DNA of 64,000 nucleotides from ATM1 sp003577165 (GTDB taxonomy: Bacteria; Armatimonadota; Fimbriimonadia; Fimbriimonadales; ATM1): NCBI GenBank assembly GCA_030263715.1, contig SZPM01000011.1, positions 11,565 through 75,564 on the forward strand. Reading direction: 5' to 3'. A program made the translations under genes and the position numbers. Shown here in pieces: positions 22,935-31,467 of this stretch. Positions within the stretch are counted from its first letter, which is position 1. Each line of letters begins with the position of its first letter. Below the pieces are notes generated by a model. It was not told the origin of the DNA. It saw nothing but the letters and a program-made list of their open reading frames with translations, and made no database searches.

Positions 22935-23957
22935 ATGAAGACTCGGACTTCGCTTCAGAGGGCGGTTCGGGCGGCGATGATGAGCAGGACATCGCGGGGG
23001 CTTGTTGCCGCCGGGTCGGTGCTCGTGCTGATCTTCGCTTTGGATGCGCTCATCGGCTACCAGGAGAGCCTTCGCGCGTTTTACATCGTGCCGATCTGGG
23101 TCGGCGTGCGCGTGGCGGGGCTGACTTGTGGCGCGGTGATGGTTGGGCTGACGACAATCGTGCTCACTCACATGACGCTGATGACGCGAGAACTGCCGTC
23201 CGGGGAGCTGTTCGGCAACTTCATCTTGCGACTGGGGTCTCTCACCGGCATCATGTTCTTCATTTGGAAGGTCGAGACCGGACTCCGGCATGCGGTACGC
23301 CAAGCGCTGCACGATCCTCTAACGGGGGTCTTGAATCGAAGGGCCGCAAATCAATTCGCGAACTACGCGATCGAACGAGCCAATCGCCACCGTGAGCCGC
23401 TTACGGTCGCTGCGGTGGACTGCGATGGTTTCAAACGGCTGAACGACATGCACGGACACGCTTTCGGCGACTCCATCCTCAAGTACTTGGCTCGCGAATT
23501 GGAATACGGCACGAGGCCGGATGGCGTCGTTGCGAGAGCCGGGGGGGATGAATTCATCGTCATCCTGCGCAACCGCGATGGCGAGGATGCGGCCCGACTC
23601 ATGGAGTCGATTCTGCCGAACTTCGTCCAGGCGACGCGCGATCTCGGCGTGCCTACGACCTTCAGTTACGGAATCGCCGAATTGGGTGTGCGACGGCAGA
23701 CGCTCGAACACTTGGTGGACGCGGCAGACCGCGACATGTACGCGAAGCGTCGGACGAAGTCCGTTCCGGACAAGGCGGTCGTGGACATCGGCGAAGTCAT
23801 CGCGAGAGGCCGTCAACCGGTTGGCAACTCGGGCGCGTCGAATTTGACGAGAGGCGACGACTTTCTCCATTTCGCCGCAAGCAGGAGGCAAACGGATCCA
23901 CCGATGACGACGGAGATTCGTTCGCCGCACAGCCTTCCCACGAGGCCGGCTTCGTAG
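22935..23957 (+). CDS. Membrane-bound GGDEF-domain protein (probable diguanylate cyclase)
   Basis: The protein (340 residues from the ATG at 22935) has about four membrane segments in residues 22-110 (GLVAAGSVLVLIFALDALIG, AFYIVPIWVGVRVAGLTCG, MVGLTTIVLTHMT, LRLGSLTGIMFFIW), then a GGDEF domain: HDPLTGVLNRRAANQF, VDCDGFKRLNDMHGHAFGD and the active motif ARAGGDEFIVI. The signature is intact, so c-di-GMP synthesis is likely. I see no clean RxxD inhibitory site before it (the residues are TRPDGVVAR). The last 50 residues (after VVDIGEVIARG) are unlike any domain and overlap the 3' end of the convergent MFS gene by 145 bases. Confidence 0.88.
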   Translation: MKTRTSLQRAVRAAMMSRTSRGLVAAGSVLVLIFALDALIGYQESLRAFYIVPIWVGVRVAGLTCGAVMVGLTTIVLTHMTLMTRELPSGELFGNFILRLGSLTGIMFFIWKVETGLRHAVRQALHDPLTGVLNRRAANQFANYAIERANRHREPLTVAAVDCDGFKRLNDMHGHAFGDSILKYLARELEYGTRPDGVVARAGGDEFIVILRNRDGEDAARLMESILPNFVQATRDLGVPTTFSYGIAELGVRRQTLEHLVDAADRDMYAKRRTKSVPDKAVVDIGEVIARGRQPVGNSGASNLTRGDDFLHFAASRRQTDPPMTTEIRSPHSLPTRPAS

Positions 23958-25060
23958 TCTCCCAACTGCGGGCCCGAGATTTGGAAGATCATGCTGAAGG
24001 ACGTCATTCGCCCTCGCATGTTGTCCGGCGTCGCGAGTTGGCGAATGGTCTGACGTAGGACGGTGCTGACCATGTCCGCTGCGCCTGTTGCAGCAAGAAG
24101 AACGCAGGCGATCGCCATATTCGTGCTCAGACCGAAGAGGATGGTCGCGAGTCCGTATGCGGCGACGGCATACAGAACCCACAGCCCTTGGGATCTTCTC
24201 GGCGGATGAAAAGCCATCGAGACGGCGCCGATGAGCGCGCCAACGGCGATCGATGATCCGAGCACGCCGAATCCTGAGCCTCCAAGTTGGAAGATGTCTC
24301 CCGCGAATGCGGGAAGAAGCGCGTCCGCGGTGGAGAAGAAGGTCGCCCAAAAGTCCAGCAGGAGCGCGGCTCGAACGACGTCGTTCTTCCAAACGAATCT
24401 CGCTCCGTCGGCGATGAACCCGCCGAGGCCCCGCAGACCGGTTAGACGCGACTCCGGTTCCTCCCGGGGGGGAGAGGGGAGGAGGAGAAGGGAGACGATG
24501 ATGGCCGCGAATGAAACGGCATTGAAGGCGTAGCACACGGACACGCCACTCTCGAATCGCGTGATAAAGAACCCGGTGATGAGGGGACCCAGGACGTCGG
24601 CAAGCCGCCACGAGACGCCGGATACACGCACCGCGCTTGCGAAGTCGCGCTCCGGCACGAGATTCACCAGCAGCGACTGCCGAGCCGGGCCGTCGAAGGC
24701 TCGCACCGACGCATGGAGGGAAACGAGAACATAGATGATCCACACCGTCAGAAGACCGGAACTGGAGAGCGACCAGAGGACGATGGAAACGAGCGCCATT
24801 CCTCCCTGAGTTGCGAGCATGATCTTCCTTCTGTCGACTCGGTCGGCCACGACGCCGCCGAGGAGAGAGAAGGCAATGAGTGGTACGACGCGAGCCAGAC
24901 CGAGGGCCCCGACCATCGCGGAACTCTCCGTGAGTTCCCAAACGTGCCACATGATCGCCCACTGCTGAACTTGGCTGCCGACGACGGACAGAAACCAGCC
25001 GATCATGTAGACCCGAAAGTGCCTGTGCCGCAGGGCTTGCAGGCTTCGGGTAAGACGCAC
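23813..25060 (-). CDS. Major facilitator superfamily transporter (EntS/DUF894-like)
   Basis: The 415-residue protein has about twelve membrane helices, with MFS loop motif GGVVADRVDRRKIM between helices 2 and 3 and the related GRMTSFSMIF region in the second half. The N-terminus RHRHFRVYMIGWFLSVVGSQVQQWAIMWHVWELT and PARQSLLVNLVP are typical of the exporter group that contains enterobactin exporter EntS. It probably exports a small molecule, but no siderophore genes are here. It ends inside the 3' part of the GGDEF gene on the other strand. Confidence 0.9.
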   Translation of the reverse strand: MRLTRSLQALRHRHFRVYMIGWFLSVVGSQVQQWAIMWHVWELTESSAMVGALGLARVVPLIAFSLLGGVVADRVDRRKIMLATQGGMALVSIVLWSLSSSGLLTVWIIYVLVSLHASVRAFDGPARQSLLVNLVPERDFASAVRVSGVSWRLADVLGPLITGFFITRFESGVSVCYAFNAVSFAAIIVSLLLLPSPPREEPESRLTGLRGLGGFIADGARFVWKNDVVRAALLLDFWATFFSTADALLPAFAGDIFQLGGSGFGVLGSSIAVGALIGAVSMAFHPPRRSQGLWVLYAVAAYGLATILFGLSTNMAIACVLLAATGAADMVSTVLRQTIRQLATPDNMRGRMTSFSMIFQISGPQLGDYEAGLVGRLCGERISVVIGGSVCLLLAAKWRKSSPLVKFDAPELPTG

Positions 25061-25119
25061 GGGGCGATTATAAACGCGCAGCCTCGCGACGATGCGCGGA
25101 TCGGCCCAAAGAGCGAGCG

Positions 25120-25929
25120 ATGCAGTCCAGTCCGAGAAAGAGATGGATGGTCACGGCGAGGAAGTCCTGCCTTGGATGCGGCCTCGTCCTGGTGCTGCTG
25201 ATTCCGCTGCTATGGATTCGATACCGGACGGCGTGGACCGCCACCCCCGAAGTCGCGCTCGCGAACGGACGGCAGTTGCTAAGCCACAAGCGCGTGCTCG
25301 CGATTGCTGCGCATCCAGACGACTTGGAGTGGTATGTCGCAGGCACGCTTCGCAGATTCGTCGAGAGTGGGGCAGAGGTCGAAGTCATCGTCGCGAGTTT
25401 CGGCGAACTTGGGCCGAATCGGAACGGCTCCCCCGATCTCGCATCAGCAAGGAAGAGGGAGCAGACGGCAGCGGGAGAGATCATCGGCTATCGCAAGATT
25501 CGGTTCTTGGGGCTGCCAGACAGGGACGTTTCCGAAGGCGACGCCCTCGCGGAGGGCGTCAAGGATGCGATTGAGGAGTTTCGCCCCGACGTGCTCCTCA
25601 CCTTCGATCCTGATTTCCCGTCATTGCCGTATCTTCATGAGGATCATCAAGGCACAGGCCGAGTGGTGAAGCGCGTTTGGGAATCGCTCGGCGGTGATCG
25701 CCCGAACCTGTGGTTTTGGCAGTCTCGGCGGCCTGATACGGCCGTTGACACGAGCGACGTGATCGAAACCAAAGTCAAAGCGCTTTCCGCGCACGAGTCT
25801 CAAGGACTCGGACAAGGAGCGACTCGCGCCCGGGGTTTCAACAGCCGGACTGGAGAGTACGTTGGCGCGGCCTTCGCGGAGTCGTTCCGGATGGCCGCGC
25901 CAGTCAAAGGTGAGTCGTCAGGGCAGTAG
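25120..25929 (+). CDS. PIG-L/LmbE-family deacetylase, membrane-anchored or secreted
   Basis: The 269-residue protein has an N-terminal hydrophobic stretch (GLVLVLLIPLLWIRYR) that looks like a signal anchor, and a PIG-L domain: RVLAIAAHPDDLEW gives the Zn-binding AHPDD motif near residue 66, and LHEDHQGTG gives the third Zn ligand region near residue 180. These enzymes remove N-acetyl groups from sugars such as GlcNAc derivatives. The substrate is unknown; an export signal suggests a cell-envelope or secreted glycan. The start could also be the ATG at 25147, nine codons on. It is divergent from the MFS gene with a 59-base gap. Confidence 0.88.
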   Translation: MQSSPRKRWMVTARKSCLGCGLVLVLLIPLLWIRYRTAWTATPEVALANGRQLLSHKRVLAIAAHPDDLEWYVAGTLRRFVESGAEVEVIVASFGELGPNRNGSPDLASARKREQTAAGEIIGYRKIRFLGLPDRDVSEGDALAEGVKDAIEEFRPDVLLTFDPDFPSLPYLHEDHQGTGRVVKRVWESLGGDRPNLWFWQSRRPDTAVDTSDVIETKVKALSAHESQGLGQGATRARGFNSRTGEYVGAAFAESFRMAAPVKGESSGQ

Positions 25930-25965
25930 CGCAGTGAGTCGCGCGAGGTCGTACGACTGTGGGGC

Positions 25966-25999
25966 CATACAAAAGTAAAGAGGCCGCCAGGAGGCGGCC
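25966..25999 (-). terminator. Intrinsic terminator of the ferritin gene
   Basis: Read on the minus strand, a 7-bp GGCCGCC/GGCGGCC stem (25999-25982) with a 4-base loop is followed by CTCTTTACTTTTGT (25981-25968). It lies about 110 bases after the ferritin stop. Confidence 0.7.
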
Positions 26000-26108
26000 C
26001 GATACGTTGAGATTGCGAGTTTTCAAAGAGTTTGGATTGGACGCGTGCGAGACGAGAAGCGACCCAGTCGGATTCGAGACGGGGCTTCCTCGATTCGGTG
26101 CGATTAGA

Positions 26109-26591
26109 TCAGCCTTCGCACTCCTCTTCACCGACATCTTCCTGTTGATAGAGGTCAGTGCCGCTTCCGACGATCTGGACCAACTTGCCCATTTTGGCTT
26201 CCTCTTCGACCTGCTCTTGGATGAACCACTGGAGAAATTGGAAACTTGTGAAGTCCTTCTCCGATATCGCGGCGGCGGCCATGTCGTTAAATTGCTTTGT
26301 GACTTTCTGTTCGTTCGCGAGCGCGGCCTTGACGGCGTCGAGAGGCGACTTGAACTTCGTTTTTGCAGGCGGGACAGAAGGCAAATCGAATTCGACACCC
26401 ACGTCCACGAGGAAGTCAACGATTTTGCGAGCGTGCATTCTCTCTTCGTCGGACTGCTCCGAGAATATCTGCTTCCACTTATCGAGTCCCATGCGGCCGA
26501 AGTATGCCGCGCCGGCGAGGTAGAACTGGCTGGCGCCGAATTCGTACCCCACTTGTTCCGTCAACATCGAGGTTAGTTTCTTGCTAATCAC
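26109..26591 (-). CDS. Ferritin (non-haem)
   Basis: The 160-residue protein stores iron as a ferric mineral. I start at GTG 26589-26591, preceded by GGAG at a spacing of 9 on the minus strand; the frame open to 26813 gives non-family Arg-rich sequence. The ferroxidase ligands are visible: Glu in EFGASQFYLAG near residue 17, SDEERMHARKIVDFL with ExxH near residue 50, and EQVEEEAKMG near residue 125. The C-terminal tail ends acidic (QQEDVGEEECEG). Ferritin length and order of helices match bacterial FtnA-like proteins. A terminator lies downstream. It may be iron-regulated, but I saw no clear Fur box upstream. Confidence 0.9.
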   Translation of the reverse strand: MISKKLTSMLTEQVGYEFGASQFYLAGAAYFGRMGLDKWKQIFSEQSDEERMHARKIVDFLVDVGVEFDLPSVPPAKTKFKSPLDAVKAALANEQKVTKQFNDMAAAAISEKDFTSFQFLQWFIQEQVEEEAKMGKLVQIVGSGTDLYQQEDVGEEECEG

Positions 26592-26746
26592 GATTCTTTG
26601 CTCCAATCGGAGCGTACCCCAACCGACCGACGAAAGGTGACGCGCAACGGACATAGAGCGGCCGGAATTCACCTTCGCTCCTGAGCGCTTGCGCCTGCTA
26701 TCGCCTGAGTCGCCGGCAACCTGCTCGCCGGCGTGAATCGCGCAAT

Positions 26747-26762
26747 CGCGATCCGGATCGCG
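26747..26762. promoter_or_regulatory. 16-bp perfect palindrome upstream of the M14 peptidase gene
   Basis: CGCGATCCGGATCGCG is a perfect dyad with no loop, ending 13 bases before the ATG at 26776. A loop-less dyad suits a dimeric repressor operator better than a hairpin. The region between the ferritin start and this gene also contains a GCCGGC repeat pair at about 26712-26731. Confidence 0.4.
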
Positions 26763-26775
26763 GTAAACAGGGCCC

Positions 26776-28386
26776 ATGCGCTGGATTGGCATTGTTTGCC
26801 TGGCACTCTTCACAGCCGCTGGATTCGGTCAGTTGAGTCCGCTTACGCGCGCGGAGGCCACGGAGTACGCCGAGACTTCCCGCTACGAGGACGTGGTGCA
26901 GTCCCTGCGGTCACTTCAGTCCACAGGGCATTCGATTCTCGTGCAAAACGTCGGCGTAAGCGACGGAGGCCGTCCGATTCCGTTGGTCGTCGCATCGCGT
27001 GGTGGAATCGTGACACCAGTGGAGGCGCGGCGCGAGGGCAGGCTCGTTGTCTACATTCAAGCAAACATCCACGGGGGGGAGGTCGAAGGCAAGGAAGCGA
27101 TCTTGATGCTGTTGAGGGACCTGTTACAGGGGGCCTCGCCCGCGATCCTCGACAAGTGCGTGCTTCTCATCGCTCCGATTTACAACATTGATGGCAACGA
27201 GAAGTGGGGAGATGGGATGCGAAATCGGCCATCGCAGGACGGCCCGGCGACGATTGGAGAACGGGCGAATGGAAAGGGTCTCGACCTCAATCGCGACTGC
27301 ATGAAGGCGGAATCGCCAGAGATGCGGGCGATCCTGAAGCACGTCTACGGCACGTGGGATCCCGAAGTCGTCATGGACCTTCATACGACGAACGGCACTC
27401 GACACGGGTTCGATCTGACTTACTCCCCCCCGCTGAATCCGGGGATGTCGGACGGAGTCCTGCGATATACGAGGGACAAGTTGCTTCCGCAGATCCGCAA
27501 GAAGCTGGCTGAGGAGACGGGAATTCGGCTTTTCGACTATGGAAATCTGTCGGCGGGCCAGCCGCCACAGTGGAGGACATTCGGATTCGAGCCGCGTTAC
27601 GTGACCAACTACGCCGGGGTTAGGAACCGCATCGCAATCCTCTCCGAAGCCACGAGTTACTTGCCTTTCCGAGACCGGGTTCGTGTCACCTACGAGTTCG
27701 TGCTGGCTCTGTTGAGTGAATTCGCGAAGAATCCGGAGGAAGTGATCCGCATTGTGCGAGCGGCCGATGCGGAAGTGCGCGCGTGGGGGACTGCTGCAGC
27801 GCGTCCCAGCTTGGGAGTTCGATTCGAGATGGAGTCTCGGGGCGAAGAGGCGATTCCGATCGAAGTGCCAAACCCGAAGGAACCCGTCGCGAGGAACAAG
27901 AGGCCGCAGGAACTGCAAGACGTTCGGGCGCAGATCCTCGATCGCTTCCGTGCAAATCGAAGCCGCGAGGTGCCAGCTGCCTATGTGATTCCCGCATCGG
28001 AAACGGGAGTCGTCGAATTGCTGCTGCTGCATGGGGTGATCATCGAGCGACTGGAAGCAGCAGTCAGCGCAGAGGCTGACATCTTCAATGTGTCGGAAGT
28101 CGCAGTCGCGCAGAATGCATTTCAGGGCCATCGTCTCGTGCGGTTGGAGGGGGACTTTCGGCGAGAGGTTGCGCAGCTCGCCGACGGTTCCTTCGTCGTG
28201 AGAATCGGACAGCCGTTAGCGTGTTTAGCGTTCCACTTCCTCGAGCCGGAGTCGCTGGACGGAGTCGTCGCCTGGGGATTCCTGACGCAAACCCCCGAAG
28301 TTGGCAAGCCGTATTCGATATCGAAACTCACTGCAGTTCCATCTGCGCCCATGACTCGCGTGTTGTCAGTGTCTTCGGGAAGTTAG
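26776..28386 (+). CDS. Secreted M14-family metallocarboxypeptidase
   Basis: The 536-residue protein has a signal peptide (MRWIGIVCLALFTAAGFGQ) and an M14 zinc-carboxypeptidase domain. The HxxE zinc motif is in NIHGGEVEGKEAIL near residue 100, NIDGNEKW follows, and the third His ligand is in DLHTTNGTRHGFD near residue 200. LNRDCMKAESPEMRA gives the conserved Arg, and the catalytic Glu is likely in RIAILSEATSYLPF near residue 290. The C-terminal 220 residues are a beta-rich extension common in secreted members. It probably trims peptides outside the cytoplasm. A 16-bp palindrome precedes the gene. Confidence 0.88.
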   Translation: MRWIGIVCLALFTAAGFGQLSPLTRAEATEYAETSRYEDVVQSLRSLQSTGHSILVQNVGVSDGGRPIPLVVASRGGIVTPVEARREGRLVVYIQANIHGGEVEGKEAILMLLRDLLQGASPAILDKCVLLIAPIYNIDGNEKWGDGMRNRPSQDGPATIGERANGKGLDLNRDCMKAESPEMRAILKHVYGTWDPEVVMDLHTTNGTRHGFDLTYSPPLNPGMSDGVLRYTRDKLLPQIRKKLAEETGIRLFDYGNLSAGQPPQWRTFGFEPRYVTNYAGVRNRIAILSEATSYLPFRDRVRVTYEFVLALLSEFAKNPEEVIRIVRAADAEVRAWGTAAARPSLGVRFEMESRGEEAIPIEVPNPKEPVARNKRPQELQDVRAQILDRFRANRSREVPAAYVIPASETGVVELLLLHGVIIERLEAAVSAEADIFNVSEVAVAQNAFQGHRLVRLEGDFRREVAQLADGSFVVRIGQPLACLAFHFLEPESLDGVVAWGFLTQTPEVGKPYSISKLTAVPSAPMTRVLSVSSGS

Positions 28387-28559
28387 CGGAAGGCGGCGCT
28401 CCAGGTCTCAGGGGGGGGCCTCGTCCCCGCTTTGTCGCCATGTGGATCGTGGCGGGGGGCGGGAGCGAACTGCTTTGGCCCGCAAAGTGCGCTGCGCGAC
28501 CTCTTCGTGGGACGCAGAGCGCGAAGCGCGCCAAAGGCGAGGATCAAGGGTGCGCGAGG

Positions 28560-28565
28560 TATAAC
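28560..28565 (+). promoter_or_regulatory. -10 element of the tRNA-Cys promoter
   Basis: TATAAC lies 12 bases before the first base of the tRNA-Cys, as expected for a -10 box. The rest of the 190-base gap between the M14 peptidase gene and this tRNA is GC-rich, with a G8 run at about 28411-28418, and shows no open frame I would support. Confidence 0.45.
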
Positions 28566-28576
28566 AACGTGCCCGA

Positions 28577-28652
28577 GGCGCGGTACCCAAGTGGCTAAGG
28601 GAAGGGTCTGCAAAACCCTCATTCAGCGGTTCGAATCCGCTCCGCGCCTCCA
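28577..28652 (+). tRNA. tRNA-Cys (GCA)
   Basis: The 76-base sequence folds as a cloverleaf: acceptor GGCGCGG (28577-28583) with CCGCGCC (28642-28648), discriminator T, and encoded CCA at 28650-28652. The anticodon arm is AGGGT-CTGCAAA-ACCCT with anticodon GCA, and the T arm is AGCGG-TTCGAAT-CCGCT. The T discriminator base is a Cys tRNA identity element. It ends five bases before the stop of the convergent metalloprotease-like gene. Confidence 0.96.
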
Positions 28653-28657
28653 ACTCC

Positions 28658-30124
28658 TCAAGTTTTGCCGACTTCGATTGCGAGCGTCTTTCTGACGGGC
28701 TTGGCTGTCGGATCCTGATCACGAACCTCGACGGTCAGCCGGTATACGCCCTTGGCCGACGGAGTACCCGCGAATTCTCCAGTGAAACTGTCGAGCGCGA
28801 CTCCCGGCGGAAGGCTGCCGGAGGCGACAGAGAACCGATATGTCGGAACTCCCCCGGAAGCCGTTAGCGCCAGGCCCGAAGGCTTGCCAACAGACATCTT
28901 CAGTGAAGCCGGCGCAAGGAGGCGCAGCGTCTGGAAAGGCGTCGTCTCCCGCAGGAGCCAGCCCATCGCTTTGAGCGCCAGCAGGTCAAACTTGGTGATG
29001 ATCCATCTCTTCCGCGGGAAATCTCCGCCGTATTCGTTCCCGAACACGCCAACGCGACTCACCGGGTCGATCGTGTCGTAAAAGTGCTCGACCTCGGCCA
29101 CCGCCGGATTTCGCCCGAGGTAGTCCGATAAGACGCGACTGACGATCTGTCGATTGCGCTCGAGGCGCGAGAGCGCCGGGTGAACTCGGTGAAATGCGAT
29201 CGCGTGGCCGATCTCGTGTCGCACGATGGAATAGAAATCGTGCTGCATGGCGCGTTGATTCCCCGATCGTTCGTAATGCTCGTCGGGCTGCAGGAACTGC
29301 CATCCCAACTCGTTCCAATTCCCTGTTACTTCGATCGAGATCGTGCCTGATCTGCGAAGGCCTGTCGGTTCGCCTGCTCGCGTGTGGATGCCGCTTCTGT
29401 CGCTTGCAATGCCCCCCGATCTCTTTTCCCGTCCACGGATGCCGTGAATGAACAGAAGGGTTCCTTCGACTCCCTGAGCCACGACTATTTCCCTTCCGCT
29501 CGTGAATGCGTTATCTAAGTCCCAAATCCAAGCCTTCTCCGATCCTGGCGCAACGGGATCGAATTTCTGATCGGCCAAGAAGTAAGCCCAATCGTCCGCG
29601 GCCCTTTGCGTCAGTTGCTTCGCGGTCGAATTCTCGAAGAAGCCCGACTGGTCGTGCGAAAAGTCGCAGACGATCTTGTAGTCCAGGTTTCTTGTTTGGT
29701 CTTGGTCGAGGACGTGGATGGGAACGTCGAGCCGGAACTCGTGCTCGTTCGCGTCTTCGATTCGGATCGTGAGCGAGTGGGCCTCATCCTGTCCGTTGTA
29801 GTCCGGGAAGATCGTGATCCAGATGTCGGCTGCCGGCGAGGCCTTCGTCAAGGACACCACCTTGGAGGGCCCTGCTTCGGTGAGTCGCGACGGTAGGTCG
29901 AAGGCGATGCGAGCGTTGGACGCAGCAAGGTCGATTCTGGCCGGGAGCTGAAGTTCAGGTCGAGCCTTGAGAGAGAGGCGGATTGCAGGATTGGCGATGT
30001 GGCCTTCCCAGTCGGTCAGGGTCACCCCCCGGCTTGTGATCTCTCGATCAAAGACGTCGTGAACGGAAATCGGAGCCGTTTGAGCCGAAGTCAAGGCTGC
30101 GGCCGTCAAGACTGCAAGCGACAT
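28658..30124 (-). CDS. Secreted protein with a zincin-like HEIGH motif and a C-terminal Ig-like domain
   Basis: The 488-residue protein starts at the ATG at 30122-30124 with a signal peptide (MSLAVLTAAALTSAQTA). A beta-rich domain follows, then a domain with RHEIGHAIAFHRVH near residue 310, a HExxH zinc-protease motif; the spacing to the next His does not match the metzincin HExxHxxGxxH pattern. The C-terminus (LAPASLKMSVGKPSGLALTAS to TLAIEVGKT) is a putative Ig-like fold of the He_PIG type, with GVPTYRFSVASGSLPPGVAL and TGEFAGTPSAKGVYRL. A secreted metalloprotease is likely but unproved. Its start is 61 bases from the divergent scpA start. Confidence 0.72.
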   Translation of the reverse strand: MSLAVLTAAALTSAQTAPISVHDVFDREITSRGVTLTDWEGHIANPAIRLSLKARPELQLPARIDLAASNARIAFDLPSRLTEAGPSKVVSLTKASPAADIWITIFPDYNGQDEAHSLTIRIEDANEHEFRLDVPIHVLDQDQTRNLDYKIVCDFSHDQSGFFENSTAKQLTQRAADDWAYFLADQKFDPVAPGSEKAWIWDLDNAFTSGREIVVAQGVEGTLLFIHGIRGREKRSGGIASDRSGIHTRAGEPTGLRRSGTISIEVTGNWNELGWQFLQPDEHYERSGNQRAMQHDFYSIVRHEIGHAIAFHRVHPALSRLERNRQIVSRVLSDYLGRNPAVAEVEHFYDTIDPVSRVGVFGNEYGGDFPRKRWIITKFDLLALKAMGWLLRETTPFQTLRLLAPASLKMSVGKPSGLALTASGGVPTYRFSVASGSLPPGVALDSFTGEFAGTPSAKGVYRLTVEVRDQDPTAKPVRKTLAIEVGKT

Positions 30125-30184
30125 GCGGTAAGTTTGGTCTCTCCCGGCGGCCAGACCCGCCCGGCCACACGCGCTGCGAACCGA

Positions 30185-30943
30185 ATGAACCGGAAATCTG
30201 CCCCAGAAGAGCAAGAGACACTGACGCCGGGTGGCATAGCCGTTCCCCCGCCGCTCCGAATTGAGTCGGCCGCCTTCACTGGCTCACTGGCAACTCTTTT
30301 CCACCTGGCCCGAGACGGGCGAATCGACCTGACCGGAGTGCCTCTTTCGCCTGTTTGCTCCGCATATCTTGAGTACATCCGGACGACGGAGCAACTGGAC
30401 GTGGATGCAGCGGGCGCCGCTCTGTTGGCGCTCGCGTACCTGGTGGAGCGGAAGGCGTGGGCGCTCCTTCCGATCGCCGATCCCCCGCCACCTCAGGAAC
30501 TACCGGAACTTCCGGAACCCACAGCCCACGAATTCGCATTCGCCGTCGACACGCTCGATGAGTGGCAGCGTGAGCGCGGCGACATCTTCTTCCGTGCCGC
30601 AGAAGCGGACGGAGTCTACGAACTCCCGTTCGACGTCGGGAAGGTTACGGCGGCCGATCTCGCTCGCGCCTTCGAGCGGATCATGGAGCGGGCCAGGCCA
30701 GTGGACGTGACTCCGCTCGCCAAGCCGCGGCCATCCCTGCAGGAAGTCATGGCGAGCGTGCTCGCGATTGCGAGAACTACGAGCGAGGCGCTCCCGCTCG
30801 AGGCTTTCCTTCCGGAGGATTACACGCGGCTGGATGCGGTGTTCGTGTTTCTCGCCGTCTTGGAGTTGCTCCGCATCGGGACTCTGACCGCAGAATTGGT
30901 CGAGGGTGACGTTCGGTTTGGGCTGAAGGGCGGGCAGAGATGA
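30185..30943 (+). CDS. scpA: Segregation and condensation protein A
   Basis: ScpA is the kleisin that joins SMC heads with ScpB to condense chromosomes. The 252-residue protein starts MNRKSAPEEQ, is acidic, and shows the kleisin N-terminal helices (FTGSLATLFHLARDGRIDLTGVPLSPVCSAYLEYI) and C-terminal winged helix (LPLEAFLPEDYTRLDAVFVFLAVLELLRIGTL). ATGA overlaps the scpB start, so the two are translationally coupled. The order scpA-scpB then a D-Ala-D-Ala carboxypeptidase and an RluB-type synthase is common in bacteria. smc is not in the window. Confidence 0.92.
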   Translation: MNRKSAPEEQETLTPGGIAVPPPLRIESAAFTGSLATLFHLARDGRIDLTGVPLSPVCSAYLEYIRTTEQLDVDAAGAALLALAYLVERKAWALLPIADPPPPQELPELPEPTAHEFAFAVDTLDEWQRERGDIFFRAAEADGVYELPFDVGKVTAADLARAFERIMERARPVDVTPLAKPRPSLQEVMASVLAIARTTSEALPLEAFLPEDYTRLDAVFVFLAVLELLRIGTLTAELVEGDVRFGLKGGQR

Positions 30944-31467
30944 CGCGTACTCTCGAAGGCGCCATCGAGAGCGTGCTGTTCGTCGCCCAGTTGCCAGTGA
31001 CCTTGGACGAACTCTGCGAGGTGACTTCTGCGAAGAAGTCCGAAGTGACGGAAGCCCTGGAGCGCATCGGCGCGCGCCTGCAAACAGGCAGCGGTCTTCA
31101 ACTTGTCAGGATCGCCGGCGGCTATCAGTTGTGCACGCGGCGCGAGTACGCGGACTCAGTCGCGAAGTACCTTAAGCCGCAGAAGCGGAAGTTGACGAGG
31201 TCCGCCCTCGAGGTGTTGGCAATTGTCGCGTATCGGCAACCGATTACGGGACTCGACATCCAGGTCATTCGAGGAGTGCAGAGCGAGCATGCGATTCGCA
31301 CTCTCGTAGATCGAGGGCTCATTGCAGAGATTGGAAGAAAGAACTCTCCGGGGCGGCCAATTTTGTATGGCACAACCCAGGAGTTCCTCCACCACTTCAA
31401 ACTCAACGACTTATCCGAACTTCCGCCCGTCGAAGGCGCGGAGGGCCTTCAAGAGATCGGGGCATGA
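30940..31467 (+). CDS. scpB: Segregation and condensation protein B
   Basis: The 175-residue protein has two winged helices typical of ScpB: EGAIESVLFVAQLPVTLDEL at the start and LTRSALEVLAIVAYRQPITGLDIQVIRGV in the middle, followed by LIAEIGRKNSPGRPILYGTT with the GRPxLYGTT signature. ScpB binds ScpA in the SMC complex. It overlaps scpA by ATGA and the next gene also by ATGA. Confidence 0.96.
   Translation: MTRTLEGAIESVLFVAQLPVTLDELCEVTSAKKSEVTEALERIGARLQTGSGLQLVRIAGGYQLCTRREYADSVAKYLKPQKRKLTRSALEVLAIVAYRQPITGLDIQVIRGVQSEHAIRTLVDRGLIAEIGRKNSPGRPILYGTTQEFLHHFKLNDLSELPPVEGAEGLQEIGA

Noticed and set aside
23319..24962. Minus-strand ORF of 547 codons over the GGDEF and MFS genes
   Set aside because: Wrong frame relative to both real genes, low-complexity composition, no motif.
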